Of a stretch of 59,839 nucleotides of DNA, positions 10,862 through 20,019 are shown piece after piece. The DNA is taken from the NCBI GenBank assembly GCA_947450355.1, contig CANFVB010000002.1:1-59839 (forward strand), in the 5' to 3' direction. The position numbers and the translations under genes were made by a program. Numbering within the stretch: the stretch's first letter is position 1; each line of letters starts with the position of its first letter. Source of the DNA: Bacteroidota bacterium. GTDB lineage: Bacteria > Bacteroidota > Bacteroidia > Flavobacteriales > Flavobacteriaceae. The notes beneath the pieces were generated by a model that was given only the letters and a program-made list of their open reading frames with translations, searched no databases and had not been told where the DNA came from.

Positions 10862-11797
10862 ATGAAAGTTACAATAGTTGGAGCAGGGAATGTGGGAGCA
10901 TCTTGTGCAGACGCAATTTCATACAGAGGAATTGCAAGTGAAGTAGTATTATTGGATATCAAAGAAGGTTTTGCTGAAGGTAAGGCTATGGATATTATGC
11001 AATGTGCTACCAATACTGGTTTTAATACAAGAGTTTCGGGAGTTACAAATGATTACTCGAAAACTTCTGATAGTGATGTAGTGGTAATTACTTCCGGGAT
11101 TCCAAGAAAACCGGGAATGACTCGTGAAGAATTGATTGGGATTAACGCTGGAATTGTAAAAACAGTAGTTGAAAATGTATTAAAGTTTTCACCAAATACT
11201 ATTGTAGTTGTGGTTTCAAACCCAATGGATACAATGACTTATTTGGCTTTGAAAGCTACAGGTTTGCCAAAAAATAGAATTATTGGAATGGGTGGAGCTT
11301 TAGACAGTTCTCGTTTTAGATTTTATTTATCACAAGCTTTGAATACACCTTCAAATGATATTTCAGCAATGGTTATTGGTGGTCACGGTGATACAACTAT
11401 GATTCCACTAACTCGTTTGGCATCTTATAATGGTATTCAAGTTTCTGAATTTCTTTCTCAAGAAGAATTAGATAAAGTAGCGGCTGCAACTATGGTTGGT
11501 GGTGCAACATTAACGGGGCTTTTAGGAACTTCAGCTTGGTATGCGCCGGGAGCTTCTGTGGCGTATTTAGTAGATAGTATTTTGAATAATCAACGAAAAA
11601 TGATTGCTTGTTCGGTGCTATTGGAAGGTGAATACGGTCAAAGTGATATTTGCATTGGTGTTCCGTGTATTATAGGTAAAAACGGAATTGAAGAAATTTT
11701 GGAAATCAAATTAAACGATGCCGAAAAAGCATTATTTGCGAAAAGTGCCGATGCAGTTCGTAATATGAATGCCGATCTTAAGTCGGTATTAGCATAA
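10862..11797 (+). CDS. mdh: Malate dehydrogenase (NAD-dependent, LDH-like type)
   Basis: This TCA-cycle enzyme oxidises malate to oxaloacetate with NAD. The 311-aa protein opens with the Rossmann motif VGAGNVGASCA. An acidic residue follows at the end of beta-2 (LLDIKEG), which favours NAD. The substrate-loop block GIPRKPGMTREEL contains the two catalytic-loop arginines of malate-specific enzymes. The catalytic His is in GGHGDTTM near residue 174. It belongs to the LDH-like, tetramer-type MDH group rather than the dimeric enterobacterial type. A strong terminator follows. Confidence 0.95.
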   Translation: MKVTIVGAGNVGASCADAISYRGIASEVVLLDIKEGFAEGKAMDIMQCATNTGFNTRVSGVTNDYSKTSDSDVVVITSGIPRKPGMTREELIGINAGIVKTVVENVLKFSPNTIVVVVSNPMDTMTYLALKATGLPKNRIIGMGGALDSSRFRFYLSQALNTPSNDISAMVIGGHGDTTMIPLTRLASYNGIQVSEFLSQEELDKVAAATMVGGATLTGLLGTSAWYAPGASVAYLVDSILNNQRKMIACSVLLEGEYGQSDICIGVPCIIGKNGIEEILEIKLNDAEKALFAKSADAVRNMNADLKSVLA

Positions 11798-11817
11798 ATA
11801 TTTATACAACTTTGAAA

Positions 11818-11848
11818 GAAGACTGCAAAAAAATGCAGTCTTTTTTTT
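11818..11848 (+). terminator. Rho-independent terminator after mdh
   Basis: AGACTGCA, six A residues and TGCAGTCT form an 8-bp hairpin followed by a T-rich tail, about 20 bases after the mdh stop. Confidence 0.85.
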
Positions 11849-11867
11849 AGATTAATCATCAAATAAA

Positions 11868-11898
11868 TTGGTTAATCTCATTGATAATTATATATTTG
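11868..11898 (+). promoter_or_regulatory. Bacteroidota-type promoter upstream of secDF
   Basis: TTG at 11868-11870, a 20-bp spacer and TATATTTG at 11891-11898 fit the TTTG/N19-21/TAnnTTTG promoter layout. The start codon of secDF is at 12022, giving a leader of roughly 115 nt, long for this window. No obvious hairpin was recognised in the leader. Confidence 0.6.
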
Positions 11899-12021
11899 TC
11901 AGCTAAAAAATATTGAGCATAAATAAAGTTGTTGTTATTTATTTAAAATAATAGAAACTTTATTTGTTTTTAACATTTAAACAACTAAAAACAGAATAAA
12001 AATTAATTAATTATAGTAATA

Positions 12022-14991
12022 ATGCAGAATAGAGGACTTATTAAATTTTTCGCAATTTTATTTGCATTGGTAAGCATTTACCAACTTTCATTCACTTTCG
12101 TATCTCACAAAATAGAAAGTGATGCCAAATCGTATGCTAACGGTAATTCTGAAAAAGAATTAAAATACTTAGATTCCATTGGAAAAGAAAAAGTATTTAA
12201 TCTTGGTTTTTCAGATTTCACATACAATGAAGTAAAAGACAAAAAAATCAATAAAGGATTAGATTTAGAAGGTGGAATAAATGTTCAGCTTCAAATTTCT
12301 GTAAAAGACATTATCAAAGGATTATCTAATAATTCTAAAAATCCTGTTTTCAACCAAGCATTGGCGGAAGCAACTAAAAACAGACAAGGAAATCAAGACT
12401 ATTTAGATGTCTTTTTTGCTGAATTTGAAAAAGCGGCTGATGGAAAAATAAAATTATCTTCACCAGATGTTTTTGCTAATAAAATATTAGGTGACGAGGT
12501 AAACTTCAAAAAAACCGATGATGAGGTTAAGAAAGTAATCAGAAGAAAAGTTGATGAGTCTATCGAAAGTGCTTTTGAAGTATTGAGAAAACGTATCGAT
12601 AAATTTGGTGTAACACAACCTAACATTCAAAAATTAGGAGAATCAGGAAGAATCTTAGTGGAACTTCCAGGTGCTAAAGATGTGGATCGTATCAAAAAAT
12701 TATTGCAAAGTACAGCGCAATTAGAATTTTGGGAAACCTACAAAATTGATGAATTAGGTAATTTCTTAATGGCAACTAATAATGCTTTGAAATTAACTGA
12801 AAAAGGAGCGATTAAAGTAAAAGAAACTGCTAAAACAGGAATTGATACTTTATTGACTGATAAAGCTAAAGATACTGTTGCTGATAAAAAAGGAAGCAAT
12901 CCTTTGTTAGATAAATTTGTATCTCAAGGTGGCGGACCAGTTTTAGGAGTTGTTGCCCCAAAAGATACTGCTGTAATTAACAGTTATTTCAAAAGACAAG
13001 ACATTAGAGTTTTATTGCCTTCAGACAAGCGTTACGCTAAATTTGTATGGGGAAAACCATCGACTACAATTGATGAAAAAACCAAAAAATCAGTTGAAAC
13101 TGTTGAATTATATGCACTAAAAGGAAACAGAGACAACCAAGCGGCTATGAGTGGTGGAGTTGTAACTGATGCTAAAGATTCATTTGATCAATTAGGAAAA
13201 CCATCTGTAACGATGCAAATGAGTGGTCAAGGTGCAAAAGCTTGGGAAGAATTAACAGGGAAAGCATTTACACAAAAAAGCAATATTGCAATTGTATTAG
13301 ATGATGTTGTTTATTCAGCCCCAGGAGTTTCAAGCGGTCCTATTTCAGGAGGAAGATCTGAAATTTCAGGTGTGTTTGATGTTACAGAAACTAAAGATTT
13401 AGCCAACGTATTAAGAGCAGGTAAATTACCAGCTTCAGCAGAAATTGTACAATCAGAAGTGGTAGGGCCATCTTTGGGTCAAGAAGCTATTGATAACGGT
13501 ACAAACTCAGCAATTATCGGTTTGTTAATCGTATCGCTTTGGATGATGGTTTACTACGGTAAAACTGGTTTATATGCAAACATTGCTTTAGCAATCAACT
13601 TACTTTTCTTATTTGGTATTTTAGCAAGTTTAGGTGCTGTTCTTACTTTGCCTGGAATTGCCGGTATCGTATTAACAATGGGAACTGCGGTAGATGCGAA
13701 CATCATTATCTATGAAAGGGCGAAAGAAGAATTACGTGCAGGAAAATCAATTGATGAAGCGATTAAAGCGTCATTTGGTTGGAAAGGTGCGATGCGTTCT
13801 ATTGTTGATGCGAATGTAACGCACGTTTTGACAGGTGCAGTTTTATTAATTTTCGGAACAGGACCAATTCAAGGTTTTGCAACTACATTATTAATAGGTA
13901 TTGCAACATCTTTATTTACTTCAATTTTCATCACAAGAATATTATTGGATTGGAGCGTTAATAGAGGTAATAAATTATCTTTCGTTACTGGTTTCTCTAA
14001 AAACTTCTTTACAAACTTCCATTTTGATTTCTTAGGTGTAAAAAAATACACGTATATCTTTTCAAGTTTAGTTGTAATTGTGAGTATTATTTCACTTTCT
14101 ACAAATGGATTGAATCAAGGTGTTGACTTTGTTGGAGGAAGAACCTTCCAAGTACGTTTTGAAAAACCAGTTTCTGCTGAAGAAGTTAAATTAGAATTAG
14201 TAAAAGTATTTGACGGAAGTGCTGAAGCCAAAATATTTGGTAAAGACAACCAGTTGAAAATTACTACAAAATATAAAGTTGCGGAAGCAGGTACAGAAGC
14301 GGATAAAGCGGTTAACCAAATTTTATATGATAACTTGAAAAAACATTTTGATGCCAATATGACTTACGATAAATTCGTTAACAGTTATGATGGTAAGAAA
14401 TTAGGAATTCTTCAAGCTTCAAAAGTAGGGCCTACAGTTGCTGATGATATCAAAACTAACTCGTATTGGGCTGTAATTGGTGCGATGCTTATTGTTTGTT
14501 TGTATTTATTTATCAGTTTCAGAAAATGGCAATACAGTTTGGGAGCGATTGCTGCCGTTGCACATGACGTTATTTTCGTATTGGGTATTTACTCTTTATT
14601 ATGGAAATATATGCCTTTTGGAATGGAAATCGACCAACACTTCATCGCTGCGATTCTAACAGTAATTGGATATTCTATGAATGATACCGTTATTGTATTT
14701 GACAGAGTTCGTGAATATTTAGGTGGAAAAGCAAAAGGAAATTTCAATTCTATTGTGAACCAATCTATTAATTCTACAATGTCAAGAACTATCAATACCT
14801 CATTAACGATGATTTTAGTATTGTTGATTATGTTTGTATTTGGTGGAGAATCTATCAGAGGATTTATCTTCGCCATGTTGATTGGTATTGTAGTAGGAAC
14901 GTATTCTTCATTGTTTATTGCAACTCCAGTATTAGTTGATACTATTTCTGATGCAGAACACAAAAGAATTGAAGAAGAGCACAACTCGTAA
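12022..14991 (+). CDS. secDF: Fused protein translocase subunit SecDF
   Basis: SecDF uses the proton gradient to pull secreted proteins through the SecYEG channel. The 989-aa protein is a SecD-SecF fusion. The first transmembrane helix is at residues 7-27, followed by the long periplasmic P1 domain with KGLDLEGGINVQLQI and DKFGVTQPNIQKLG. The SecD membrane domain contains TMGTAVDANIIIYERAKEELR. A second helix (IFSSLVVIVSIISL) leads into the SecF part with GVDFVGGRTFQVRFEKP and IGYSMNDTVIVFDRVREYL. P1 carries low-complexity Lys/Thr-rich inserts (KETAKTGIDTLLTDKAKDTVADKKGSN), common in this phylum. It is a single-gene unit with its own promoter and terminator. Confidence 0.96.
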   Translation: MQNRGLIKFFAILFALVSIYQLSFTFVSHKIESDAKSYANGNSEKELKYLDSIGKEKVFNLGFSDFTYNEVKDKKINKGLDLEGGINVQLQISVKDIIKGLSNNSKNPVFNQALAEATKNRQGNQDYLDVFFAEFEKAADGKIKLSSPDVFANKILGDEVNFKKTDDEVKKVIRRKVDESIESAFEVLRKRIDKFGVTQPNIQKLGESGRILVELPGAKDVDRIKKLLQSTAQLEFWETYKIDELGNFLMATNNALKLTEKGAIKVKETAKTGIDTLLTDKAKDTVADKKGSNPLLDKFVSQGGGPVLGVVAPKDTAVINSYFKRQDIRVLLPSDKRYAKFVWGKPSTTIDEKTKKSVETVELYALKGNRDNQAAMSGGVVTDAKDSFDQLGKPSVTMQMSGQGAKAWEELTGKAFTQKSNIAIVLDDVVYSAPGVSSGPISGGRSEISGVFDVTETKDLANVLRAGKLPASAEIVQSEVVGPSLGQEAIDNGTNSAIIGLLIVSLWMMVYYGKTGLYANIALAINLLFLFGILASLGAVLTLPGIAGIVLTMGTAVDANIIIYERAKEELRAGKSIDEAIKASFGWKGAMRSIVDANVTHVLTGAVLLIFGTGPIQGFATTLLIGIATSLFTSIFITRILLDWSVNRGNKLSFVTGFSKNFFTNFHFDFLGVKKYTYIFSSLVVIVSIISLSTNGLNQGVDFVGGRTFQVRFEKPVSAEEVKLELVKVFDGSAEAKIFGKDNQLKITTKYKVAEAGTEADKAVNQILYDNLKKHFDANMTYDKFVNSYDGKKLGILQASKVGPTVADDIKTNSYWAVIGAMLIVCLYLFISFRKWQYSLGAIAAVAHDVIFVLGIYSLLWKYMPFGMEIDQHFIAAILTVIGYSMNDTVIVFDRVREYLGGKAKGNFNSIVNQSINSTMSRTINTSLTMILVLLIMFVFGGESIRGFIFAMLIGIVVGTYSSLFIATPVLVDTISDAEHKRIEEEHNS

Positions 14992-15008
14992 TTCAATAGA
15001 TTAGTATA

Positions 15009-15046
15009 TAAAAATGCCTCGCAATTAGCTTTGCGAGGCATTTTTG
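15009..15046 (+). terminator. Rho-independent terminator after secDF
   Basis: AAAATGCCTCGCAA and TTGCGAGGCATTTTT form a long stem with a short loop, ending in a T tract. It also reads as a terminator on the minus strand. Confidence 0.85.
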
Positions 15047-15076
15047 TTTTAAACCAATAGTTTGTAATTTTTATAG

Positions 15077-15139
15077 TTAGTCAACGCTTAAAAACAGATT
15101 AACAATCAGACTGTTAATGTGTTTTTAAGCGTTGACTAA
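15077..15139. repeat. Long near-perfect palindrome (20-bp outer arms)
   Basis: TTAGTCAACGCTTAAAAACA (15077-15096) is exactly mirrored at 15120-15139. Inside it ATTAACA (15098-15104) pairs with TGTTAAT (15112-15118) around a 7-nt loop; only a G/G mismatch separates the two stems. There is no long T tract after it, so it is not a typical terminator. It lies at the downstream end of the polysaccharide locus. Confidence 0.8.
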
Positions 15140-15142
15140 ATA

Positions 15143-15337
15143 CTAGTGATAAATCCCTCGATTATTGTCGATGATTTGTATAATCGATTGTATCCTGAAT
15201 TTGGCAAATCCGAATTGTTGTCGATAAGTTCTCGAAACTTGATTTTTATAAGAATTTGGCTCAAAAAAACCACTCCGACCCAGGGCGTAATCTATTTGCT
15301 GGTATAGTAAATATCGAAGTTCTTGGTTGAAAATTTT
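15143..15337 (-). pseudogene. Truncated 3' remnant of an unidentified gene
   Basis: Minus-strand translation gives an open stretch of about 64 codons that reads like genuine protein: FNQELRYLLYQQIDYALG, then RSGFFEPNSYKNQVSRTY, then RQQFGFAKFRIQSIIQII and DNNRGIYH. It ends with TAG at 15145-15143. There is no start codon, and an in-frame stop lies immediately upstream near 15338-15340, so only a C-terminal piece survives. The family was not recognised. The 20-bp palindrome lies just beyond its stop. Confidence 0.4.
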
Positions 15338-15381
15338 CTAATGCTTAGGCATTAAGAATTAGAAGGCTAATTTAAACTATT

Positions 15382-16500
15382 TTATATAATGCGTATTTGA
15401 GTAAAATAAATTTCTCTTTTTAAAACTGAATTCCATTGCTTCATAATTGCCTCAATCTCATATTTATTGACAGAAATTTTAGCCTTATTTCCCATATCAA
15501 TTCGAAGGTTTTCATTTTCAATCAAATTTTCTAACGTTTGAATAAATTGTTTTTCGTTTCCGTCTTCAATTAAAAAACCATTATTATTGTTTTCGACAAT
15601 AGCTCTTGGACCGCAAGGACAATCGTAAGCAATACACGGCAATCCCGATGCCATAGCCTCAATTAGCACCATTCCGAAACCCTCAAATCGTGATGTCATT
15701 AAATAAATTGATGCTTCTAAATATTTCTCTTCAATGTTTTTTTCAGGTTCGTGAAAAGTAATATTATTTTCAATATTTAGTTTTTTTGCCAATGCAACTA
15801 AATCAAAATCGGGATTTGATTTTCCATAAATAGTTAAGTTCCAATCGGGGTGTTTTACGATTACTTTTTTCCAAATTTCGAGTAATCTATCGAATCCTTT
15901 TTCATACACGTGACGACCAACAGCAATTACATTTTTTTGAGACAAATCGGATTTTATATCTGTTGAAAACCATAATGGATTTGGTATTACGATACCCTTT
16001 TTGAGTTTCCACTCTTTAATACTTTCTTGAGTTTCTACAATTACTTGATTGAATTGAGAAGCACCAAATTGCTTATATAAACAAATCAATTTAGATTTTA
16101 AACTAGGTAAAAATGTGTTTTTACGTTTGCTTTCTTCGATGAACAACGAACTATGAATTTCAAGGAATAGTGAAATTTTAGGATTTATAATAAAAGGTAT
16201 CAAAAAAGCCTTTAAACCATTATCACAAATAATAATTCTATCAGGTTTTATCTCGTTAATGGCACTTTTTAATTGATTTCTGAAGGAGTTAAAGAATTGA
16301 AAAATAGTTCCATTTAGCTGCATATCATAAAAAGCTATGCTTTTATTAAAATCATAAAACAAACCTTCGTTTCCCTTATTTTGCGTAAGAATTGCAATTT
16401 CATAACTATAATATTCAATGAGATAATTCGCCTTAATGGCAATAACTCTGGAGATTCCATCTCCATTATTGATATTTGGAACTACATATAAAATTTTCAT
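15382..16500 (-). CDS. Glycosyltransferase family 4 protein
   Basis: This 372-aa GT-B enzyme probably adds a sugar from a nucleotide donor during polysaccharide assembly at the cytoplasmic membrane. The N-terminal half has the Rossmann-like opening MKILYVVPNINNGDGISR. The C-terminal half carries the donor-binding signature SRFEGFGMVLIEAMASGLPCIAYDCPCGPRAIV, with the E-x7-E-type motif of GT4 enzymes. Its start overlaps the last base of the upstream isomerase gene, so the two are translationally linked. It is the last gene of the minus-strand run 18008-15382. The sugar and acceptor cannot be predicted. Confidence 0.88.
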   Translation of the reverse strand: MKILYVVPNINNGDGISRVIAIKANYLIEYYSYEIAILTQNKGNEGLFYDFNKSIAFYDMQLNGTIFQFFNSFRNQLKSAINEIKPDRIIICDNGLKAFLIPFIINPKISLFLEIHSSLFIEESKRKNTFLPSLKSKLICLYKQFGASQFNQVIVETQESIKEWKLKKGIVIPNPLWFSTDIKSDLSQKNVIAVGRHVYEKGFDRLLEIWKKVIVKHPDWNLTIYGKSNPDFDLVALAKKLNIENNITFHEPEKNIEEKYLEASIYLMTSRFEGFGMVLIEAMASGLPCIAYDCPCGPRAIVENNNNGFLIEDGNEKQFIQTLENLIENENLRIDMGNKAKISVNKYEIEAIMKQWNSVLKREIYFTQIRII

Positions 16501-16901
16501 TATTTTGTTCTAAAAAATTCATTATAATCTCGTATATAATCGGTTTCTTCAAAAACATCTGAAGCTAAAACAAGACAAACTGCCCCTGAAGAAAAATTCT
16601 CTAATTCACGCCAAATCCCAGTTGGAATATGCAACCCAATATTAGGCTTATTTAATAAATAGCTCTTTTTATCTTTACCATCATTAACAGTGACTTCAAA
16701 GCTTCCAGTTAATGCTATTAAAATTTCGTGTTGGTTTATATGGGAATGTCCACCACGAAAAGCAGTACTTGGAACATCAAAAAGGTAATAAATTCTTTTG
16801 AATTCAAATGGTAAAATATCATTTTGAACAAATGCTAAATTACCTCGTAAATCTTCAACTGTTGGAATTTGAATCAGTTGTAAATCGCTAATTTTCGTCA
16901 T
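16500..16901 (-). CDS. WxcM-like/FdtA-type dTDP-4-keto-6-deoxyglucose 3,4-ketoisomerase
   Basis: This 133-aa single-domain cupin carries the family signature FRGGHSHINQHEILIALTGSFEVTVNDG, with the paired His residues of the active site at positions 52 and 54. Family members (FdtA, QdtA, TylM-like ketoisomerases) move the keto group of dTDP-4-keto-6-deoxyglucose from C4 to C3, before transamination to dTDP-Fuc3N or dTDP-Qui3N. The matching aminotransferase is at 22520-23617. FdtA and QdtA cannot be told apart from motifs alone, so no symbol is given. It lies between two GT4 genes in a tight operon. Confidence 0.8.
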   Translation of the reverse strand: MTKISDLQLIQIPTVEDLRGNLAFVQNDILPFEFKRIYYLFDVPSTAFRGGHSHINQHEILIALTGSFEVTVNDGKDKKSYLLNKPNIGLHIPTGIWRELENFSSGAVCLVLASDVFEETDYIRDYNEFFRTK

Positions 16902-16904
16902 ATA

Positions 16905-18008
16905 TTAATTATTAATTTGCATTAAATCCAACCATTGTTTCCCAATATTTTCTATTGAAAAATGACGGATACTTTGAAACGCATTTTTTTTACAAAACGT
17001 ATATAATTCATAATCCTCAACAAATAAATTCATTGCTTCTGTTAGTTTTTGAACATTCTGATTTTCAACTAAAAGTCCATTTTGTTTGTCCAAAATCATT
17101 TCGCTAGGTCCAGATAAACAATCAAAAGAAACAACAGGGGTTCCGCAAGCCAATGCTTCTAAAATTACATTTGGCAAACCTTCATTTAAACTACTTAAAA
17201 CAAAAAATTTAGCATTTTTTAAATACTTATAAGGGTTTTCTTGAAATCCTAAAAAATGTACTTTTTCTTCAATATTATTTTGCTTAACCAATGATTTTAA
17301 TATTGAAATTCGTTCGCCATCGCCTAGTAAAATAAGATGAATGTTTTGATTTGGCAAAATAGAATTTGAATAGGCTTCTATTAATTTATCAAACTGTTTT
17401 ATGTTAGTTTCCATTTGGCCAATTCCAATTATATAATCAAAATTCACATCAATTGCTGCAATCGATTTAGACTGAATTTCTTCGATATTTATAGGATTAT
17501 AAATCGTTTGAACGTTGTTTAAATGATGTTTAAATTCAATTAATTCTTTTGCTTTATTTGTGATTACAACCATTTTATAACAATCTTGGTGCATAAAACG
17601 AGTTAAAAAAGACCAATTTGGCATATAATTATCAATCAAATAACTGTGAACAGTGAAAATCGTTTTAGATTTATAAAGCCATTTTGCAATCAATAGTTCT
17701 TGAATTGGGTTGATTCGGAATCTAAAATCAATGATAAAATCAAATTTATTTTCATTAAGATACTTATTCAAAAATAGCAAGCGACACATTTTATTAAATA
17801 TTCCATTACGCTTGTTTTTTAGTAACCCTAAATTAACTAATTTTCCTGAAAAAGGATACGAAACAACATCCAATACAATAATATTATGAACTTCGATTCC
17901 TTGCTTTTCAAAAAAAATAGACAAATTTGCCATCACTTTTTCTGCGCCACCAAATCCTAATCGGTAACCAATGAAAGCGATTTTATATTTTTTATGCGGA
18001 ATTATCAT
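16905..18008 (-). CDS. Glycosyltransferase family 4 protein
   Basis: The 367-aa GT-B enzyme opens with KIAFIGYRLGFGGAEKVMANLS, the GG-A-E acceptor-side loop common in GT4. It carries SSLNEGLPNVILEALACGTPVVSFDCLSGPSEMI as its donor-binding block near residues 275-308. The ATG at 18008 is chosen over the TTG at 18011. A complete promoter (TTG-N19-TATATTTG) lies just upstream. It starts the run with the ketoisomerase and a second GT4 gene. Its substrate is unknown. Confidence 0.88.
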   Translation of the reverse strand: MIIPHKKYKIAFIGYRLGFGGAEKVMANLSIFFEKQGIEVHNIIVLDVVSYPFSGKLVNLGLLKNKRNGIFNKMCRLLFLNKYLNENKFDFIIDFRFRINPIQELLIAKWLYKSKTIFTVHSYLIDNYMPNWSFLTRFMHQDCYKMVVITNKAKELIEFKHHLNNVQTIYNPINIEEIQSKSIAAIDVNFDYIIGIGQMETNIKQFDKLIEAYSNSILPNQNIHLILLGDGERISILKSLVKQNNIEEKVHFLGFQENPYKYLKNAKFFVLSSLNEGLPNVILEALACGTPVVSFDCLSGPSEMILDKQNGLLVENQNVQKLTEAMNLFVEDYELYTFCKKNAFQSIRHFSIENIGKQWLDLMQINN

Positions 18009-18030
18009 CAACGTTTTCTTATTTTCGTAT

Positions 18031-18060
18031 CAAATATAACTCTTTTAAAAAAATATGCAA
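18031..18060 (-). promoter_or_regulatory. Promoter of the GT4-ketoisomerase-GT4 operon
   Basis: Read on the minus strand: TTG (18060-18058), 19-bp spacer, TATATTTG (18038-18031). This is a consensus Bacteroidota promoter ending 22 bases before the start codon at 18008. Its -33 box lies inside the first codons of the divergent GT2 gene. Confidence 0.75.
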
Positions 18061-18948
18061 GAAAATCCGCTTGTAACGATAATTTGTTTGTCTTATAATC
18101 ACGAAAAATTTGTAGTGGAAACATTGAATTCAGTGGTGAATCAAAACTATTCGTCAATTGAACTTATTATTGTGGATGATTGTAGTTCGGATGCTACAAA
18201 ATCAATAATTGAAGATTGGCTACTTTCTCATTCTGATGTTCGTTTTATTGCCAATGAAGTTAATTTAGGAAATACAAAATCGTTCAATAACGCCTTGAAA
18301 ATTGTAAAAGGAAATTATATTTTAGATTTGGCAGCCGATGATTTATTAATGCCAAATGGAATTAAAATGCAAGTGGAGGCGTTCCAGAAAAGCACCTATA
18401 AAAATCTTGGAATTGTATACGGAAATGCCGAAATAATCAATGAAAATGGCAGTTTTAATTCTTTCTATTTTCCTGTCGATGCAAATGGAACCGTGATTAC
18501 CAAAAGAAAAACTGGCGACATTTACGCAGCTGTTTTGTCAAGTGGCGATAGTATTTGCTCGGTTTCAACATTGATTAAGAAAGATGTTTTTGACTTTCTT
18601 GGTGGTTACGATGAAACACTTGGTTATGAAGATTTGGATTCTTGGATTCGAGCTTCTAGGGTTTATGAATTTGATTTTATTGATGCAGTTTTGATAAAAA
18701 AAAGGATTGTTTCTAACTCTTTGGGAACTCATTTTTTTAAGAAAAATAATAAAATTAATATTTCTACTTATAAAATTCTAAGAAAAGCATTGAAATTAAA
18801 TCAATCAAAAAAAGAAGATTTAGCACTTCAAAAAAGAGTTCATTATGAAATAATTCATTCCTTTAAGAATAGAAGTTTCAACTTATTTTTGAAAAATTTA
18901 GGACTTAGAATTGAGATTTCTTGGAGAAAAAACTTTAAAAAGTATTAG
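18055..18948 (+). CDS. Glycosyltransferase family 2 protein
   Basis: This 297-aa GT-A enzyme has the classic opening PLVTIICLSYNHEKFVVETLNSVVNQNYSSIELIIVDDCSSDATKSII. The metal-binding acidic motif LAADDLL is near residue 100. GGYDETLGYEDLDSWIRASR follows in the acceptor region near residue 190. It is the only plus-strand gene of the polysaccharide locus, divergent from the GT4 operon and convergent with the acyltransferase, ending 3 bases from it. No separate consensus promoter was recognised upstream. Confidence 0.88.
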   Translation: MQENPLVTIICLSYNHEKFVVETLNSVVNQNYSSIELIIVDDCSSDATKSIIEDWLLSHSDVRFIANEVNLGNTKSFNNALKIVKGNYILDLAADDLLMPNGIKMQVEAFQKSTYKNLGIVYGNAEIINENGSFNSFYFPVDANGTVITKRKTGDIYAAVLSSGDSICSVSTLIKKDVFDFLGGYDETLGYEDLDSWIRASRVYEFDFIDAVLIKKRIVSNSLGTHFFKKNNKINISTYKILRKALKLNQSKKEDLALQKRVHYEIIHSFKNRSFNLFLKNLGLRIEISWRKNFKKY

Positions 18949-18951
18949 CTT

Positions 18952-20019
18952 TTAATTAATGTTTTTCCGAATTATCTTATTTAAAGGGCTTTCTAAATAT
19001 AAGTATAAAATTACTGAAATAACATTTAAAGCAATGAAAATAAATCCTTGATTACTTGAAATTATATTCAAAATAGTCACGAAAATTCCGAGATGAATTA
19101 GGTAAAAAATATACGAGCTTTTACCCAAAAGTAGTATGATTTTGGTGCTAAAAAATTGTTGCAATATCGTCTTTTCTTTTATTAACCCCAAAAACAAAGG
19201 TGCAATTCCAAAAACAGGAAGAAAAAACGTGTTTATGACTTTTCCTGATAGCGTATCCACACCAAAACCAGTTCCAACTTTCAAAGAAACCAAAGCACAA
19301 ATACTTAAAATAATTCCAAAAAAACCGAGGTAAGTAAATCCTTGATATTTCAAATTAAATTTATTATTTCTAATAAGTAAAGCAAGTGCAATTCCAACAA
19401 AAAATTCAGTTACCCGTCCGAAGAAGGTAAAATCTAACATAAAATTAATTGATTTCATAAAACCGTAGCAATCAATTCCATTGAAAATTGACACTAATAA
19501 AAGTCCGAATCCAACAAAAAATAGTGGCGTAATTAATAGAAAGAGTTTGTTCTTTTTAATTAAAAGAAAGAAAATTGGTGCTAATAAATAGAAAACTTCT
19601 TCGACTGTCAAAGACCAACTTTGTGCTATTCCAGTGAATTTCAAATCGTCTGAAAAACCTTTTAATAAAGAAATATTAAAAAAATAATTTTTCAAATCTA
19701 TTACATTGGTTTGAGAATGAAAAATTGCAAAAAATAGAAATGTAAATGTTGTTAGCAAGAAATACATTGGATAAATCCTTGCAAAACGCTTGATGAAATA
19801 GTCTTTGAAACGGAAATTTTGTTCTTCATAATAGCGATTGCAAATTAAAAAACCACTCAAAACGAAAAATATGGTAACGCCAATGTGAAATTCACTGAAA
19901 AAATCGTGACAATATTGCCCGAAAATTGCAACTGAAAACGGATTATAATGATGAATATAAACCATAAAAGCGGCAATTGCACGAATACCTGTTAATGCAG
20001 GAAAATTGACTTTATTCAT
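18952..20019 (-). CDS. Acyltransferase 3 family membrane protein (OafA-like)
   Basis: The 355-aa protein is a multi-pass membrane O-acyltransferase. It begins MNKVNFPALTGIRAIAAFMVYIHHYNPF, with the conserved R and the active-site His region of the family. FHIGVTIFFVLSGFLICNRYYEE follows near residues 45-67, and about ten hydrophobic helices complete it. Members add acetyl or other acyl groups to surface polysaccharides. It overlaps the flippase gene by 8 bases and is the last gene of the minus-strand run from 24591. Confidence 0.9.
   Translation of the reverse strand: MNKVNFPALTGIRAIAAFMVYIHHYNPFSVAIFGQYCHDFFSEFHIGVTIFFVLSGFLICNRYYEEQNFRFKDYFIKRFARIYPMYFLLTTFTFLFFAIFHSQTNVIDLKNYFFNISLLKGFSDDLKFTGIAQSWSLTVEEVFYLLAPIFFLLIKKNKLFLLITPLFFVGFGLLLVSIFNGIDCYGFMKSINFMLDFTFFGRVTEFFVGIALALLIRNNKFNLKYQGFTYLGFFGIILSICALVSLKVGTGFGVDTLSGKVINTFFLPVFGIAPLFLGLIKEKTILQQFFSTKIILLLGKSSYIFYLIHLGIFVTILNIISSNQGFIFIALNVISVILYLYLESPLNKIIRKNIN

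Noticed and set aside
11899-12021. Riboswitch or other leader element before secDF
   Set aside because: The leader is long but AT-rich, with no convincing stem system or known consensus.
14589-15041. 150-aa minus-strand ORF at the end of secDF
   Set aside because: It overlaps the SecF part in antisense and reads through the terminator; the real coding strand is clear.
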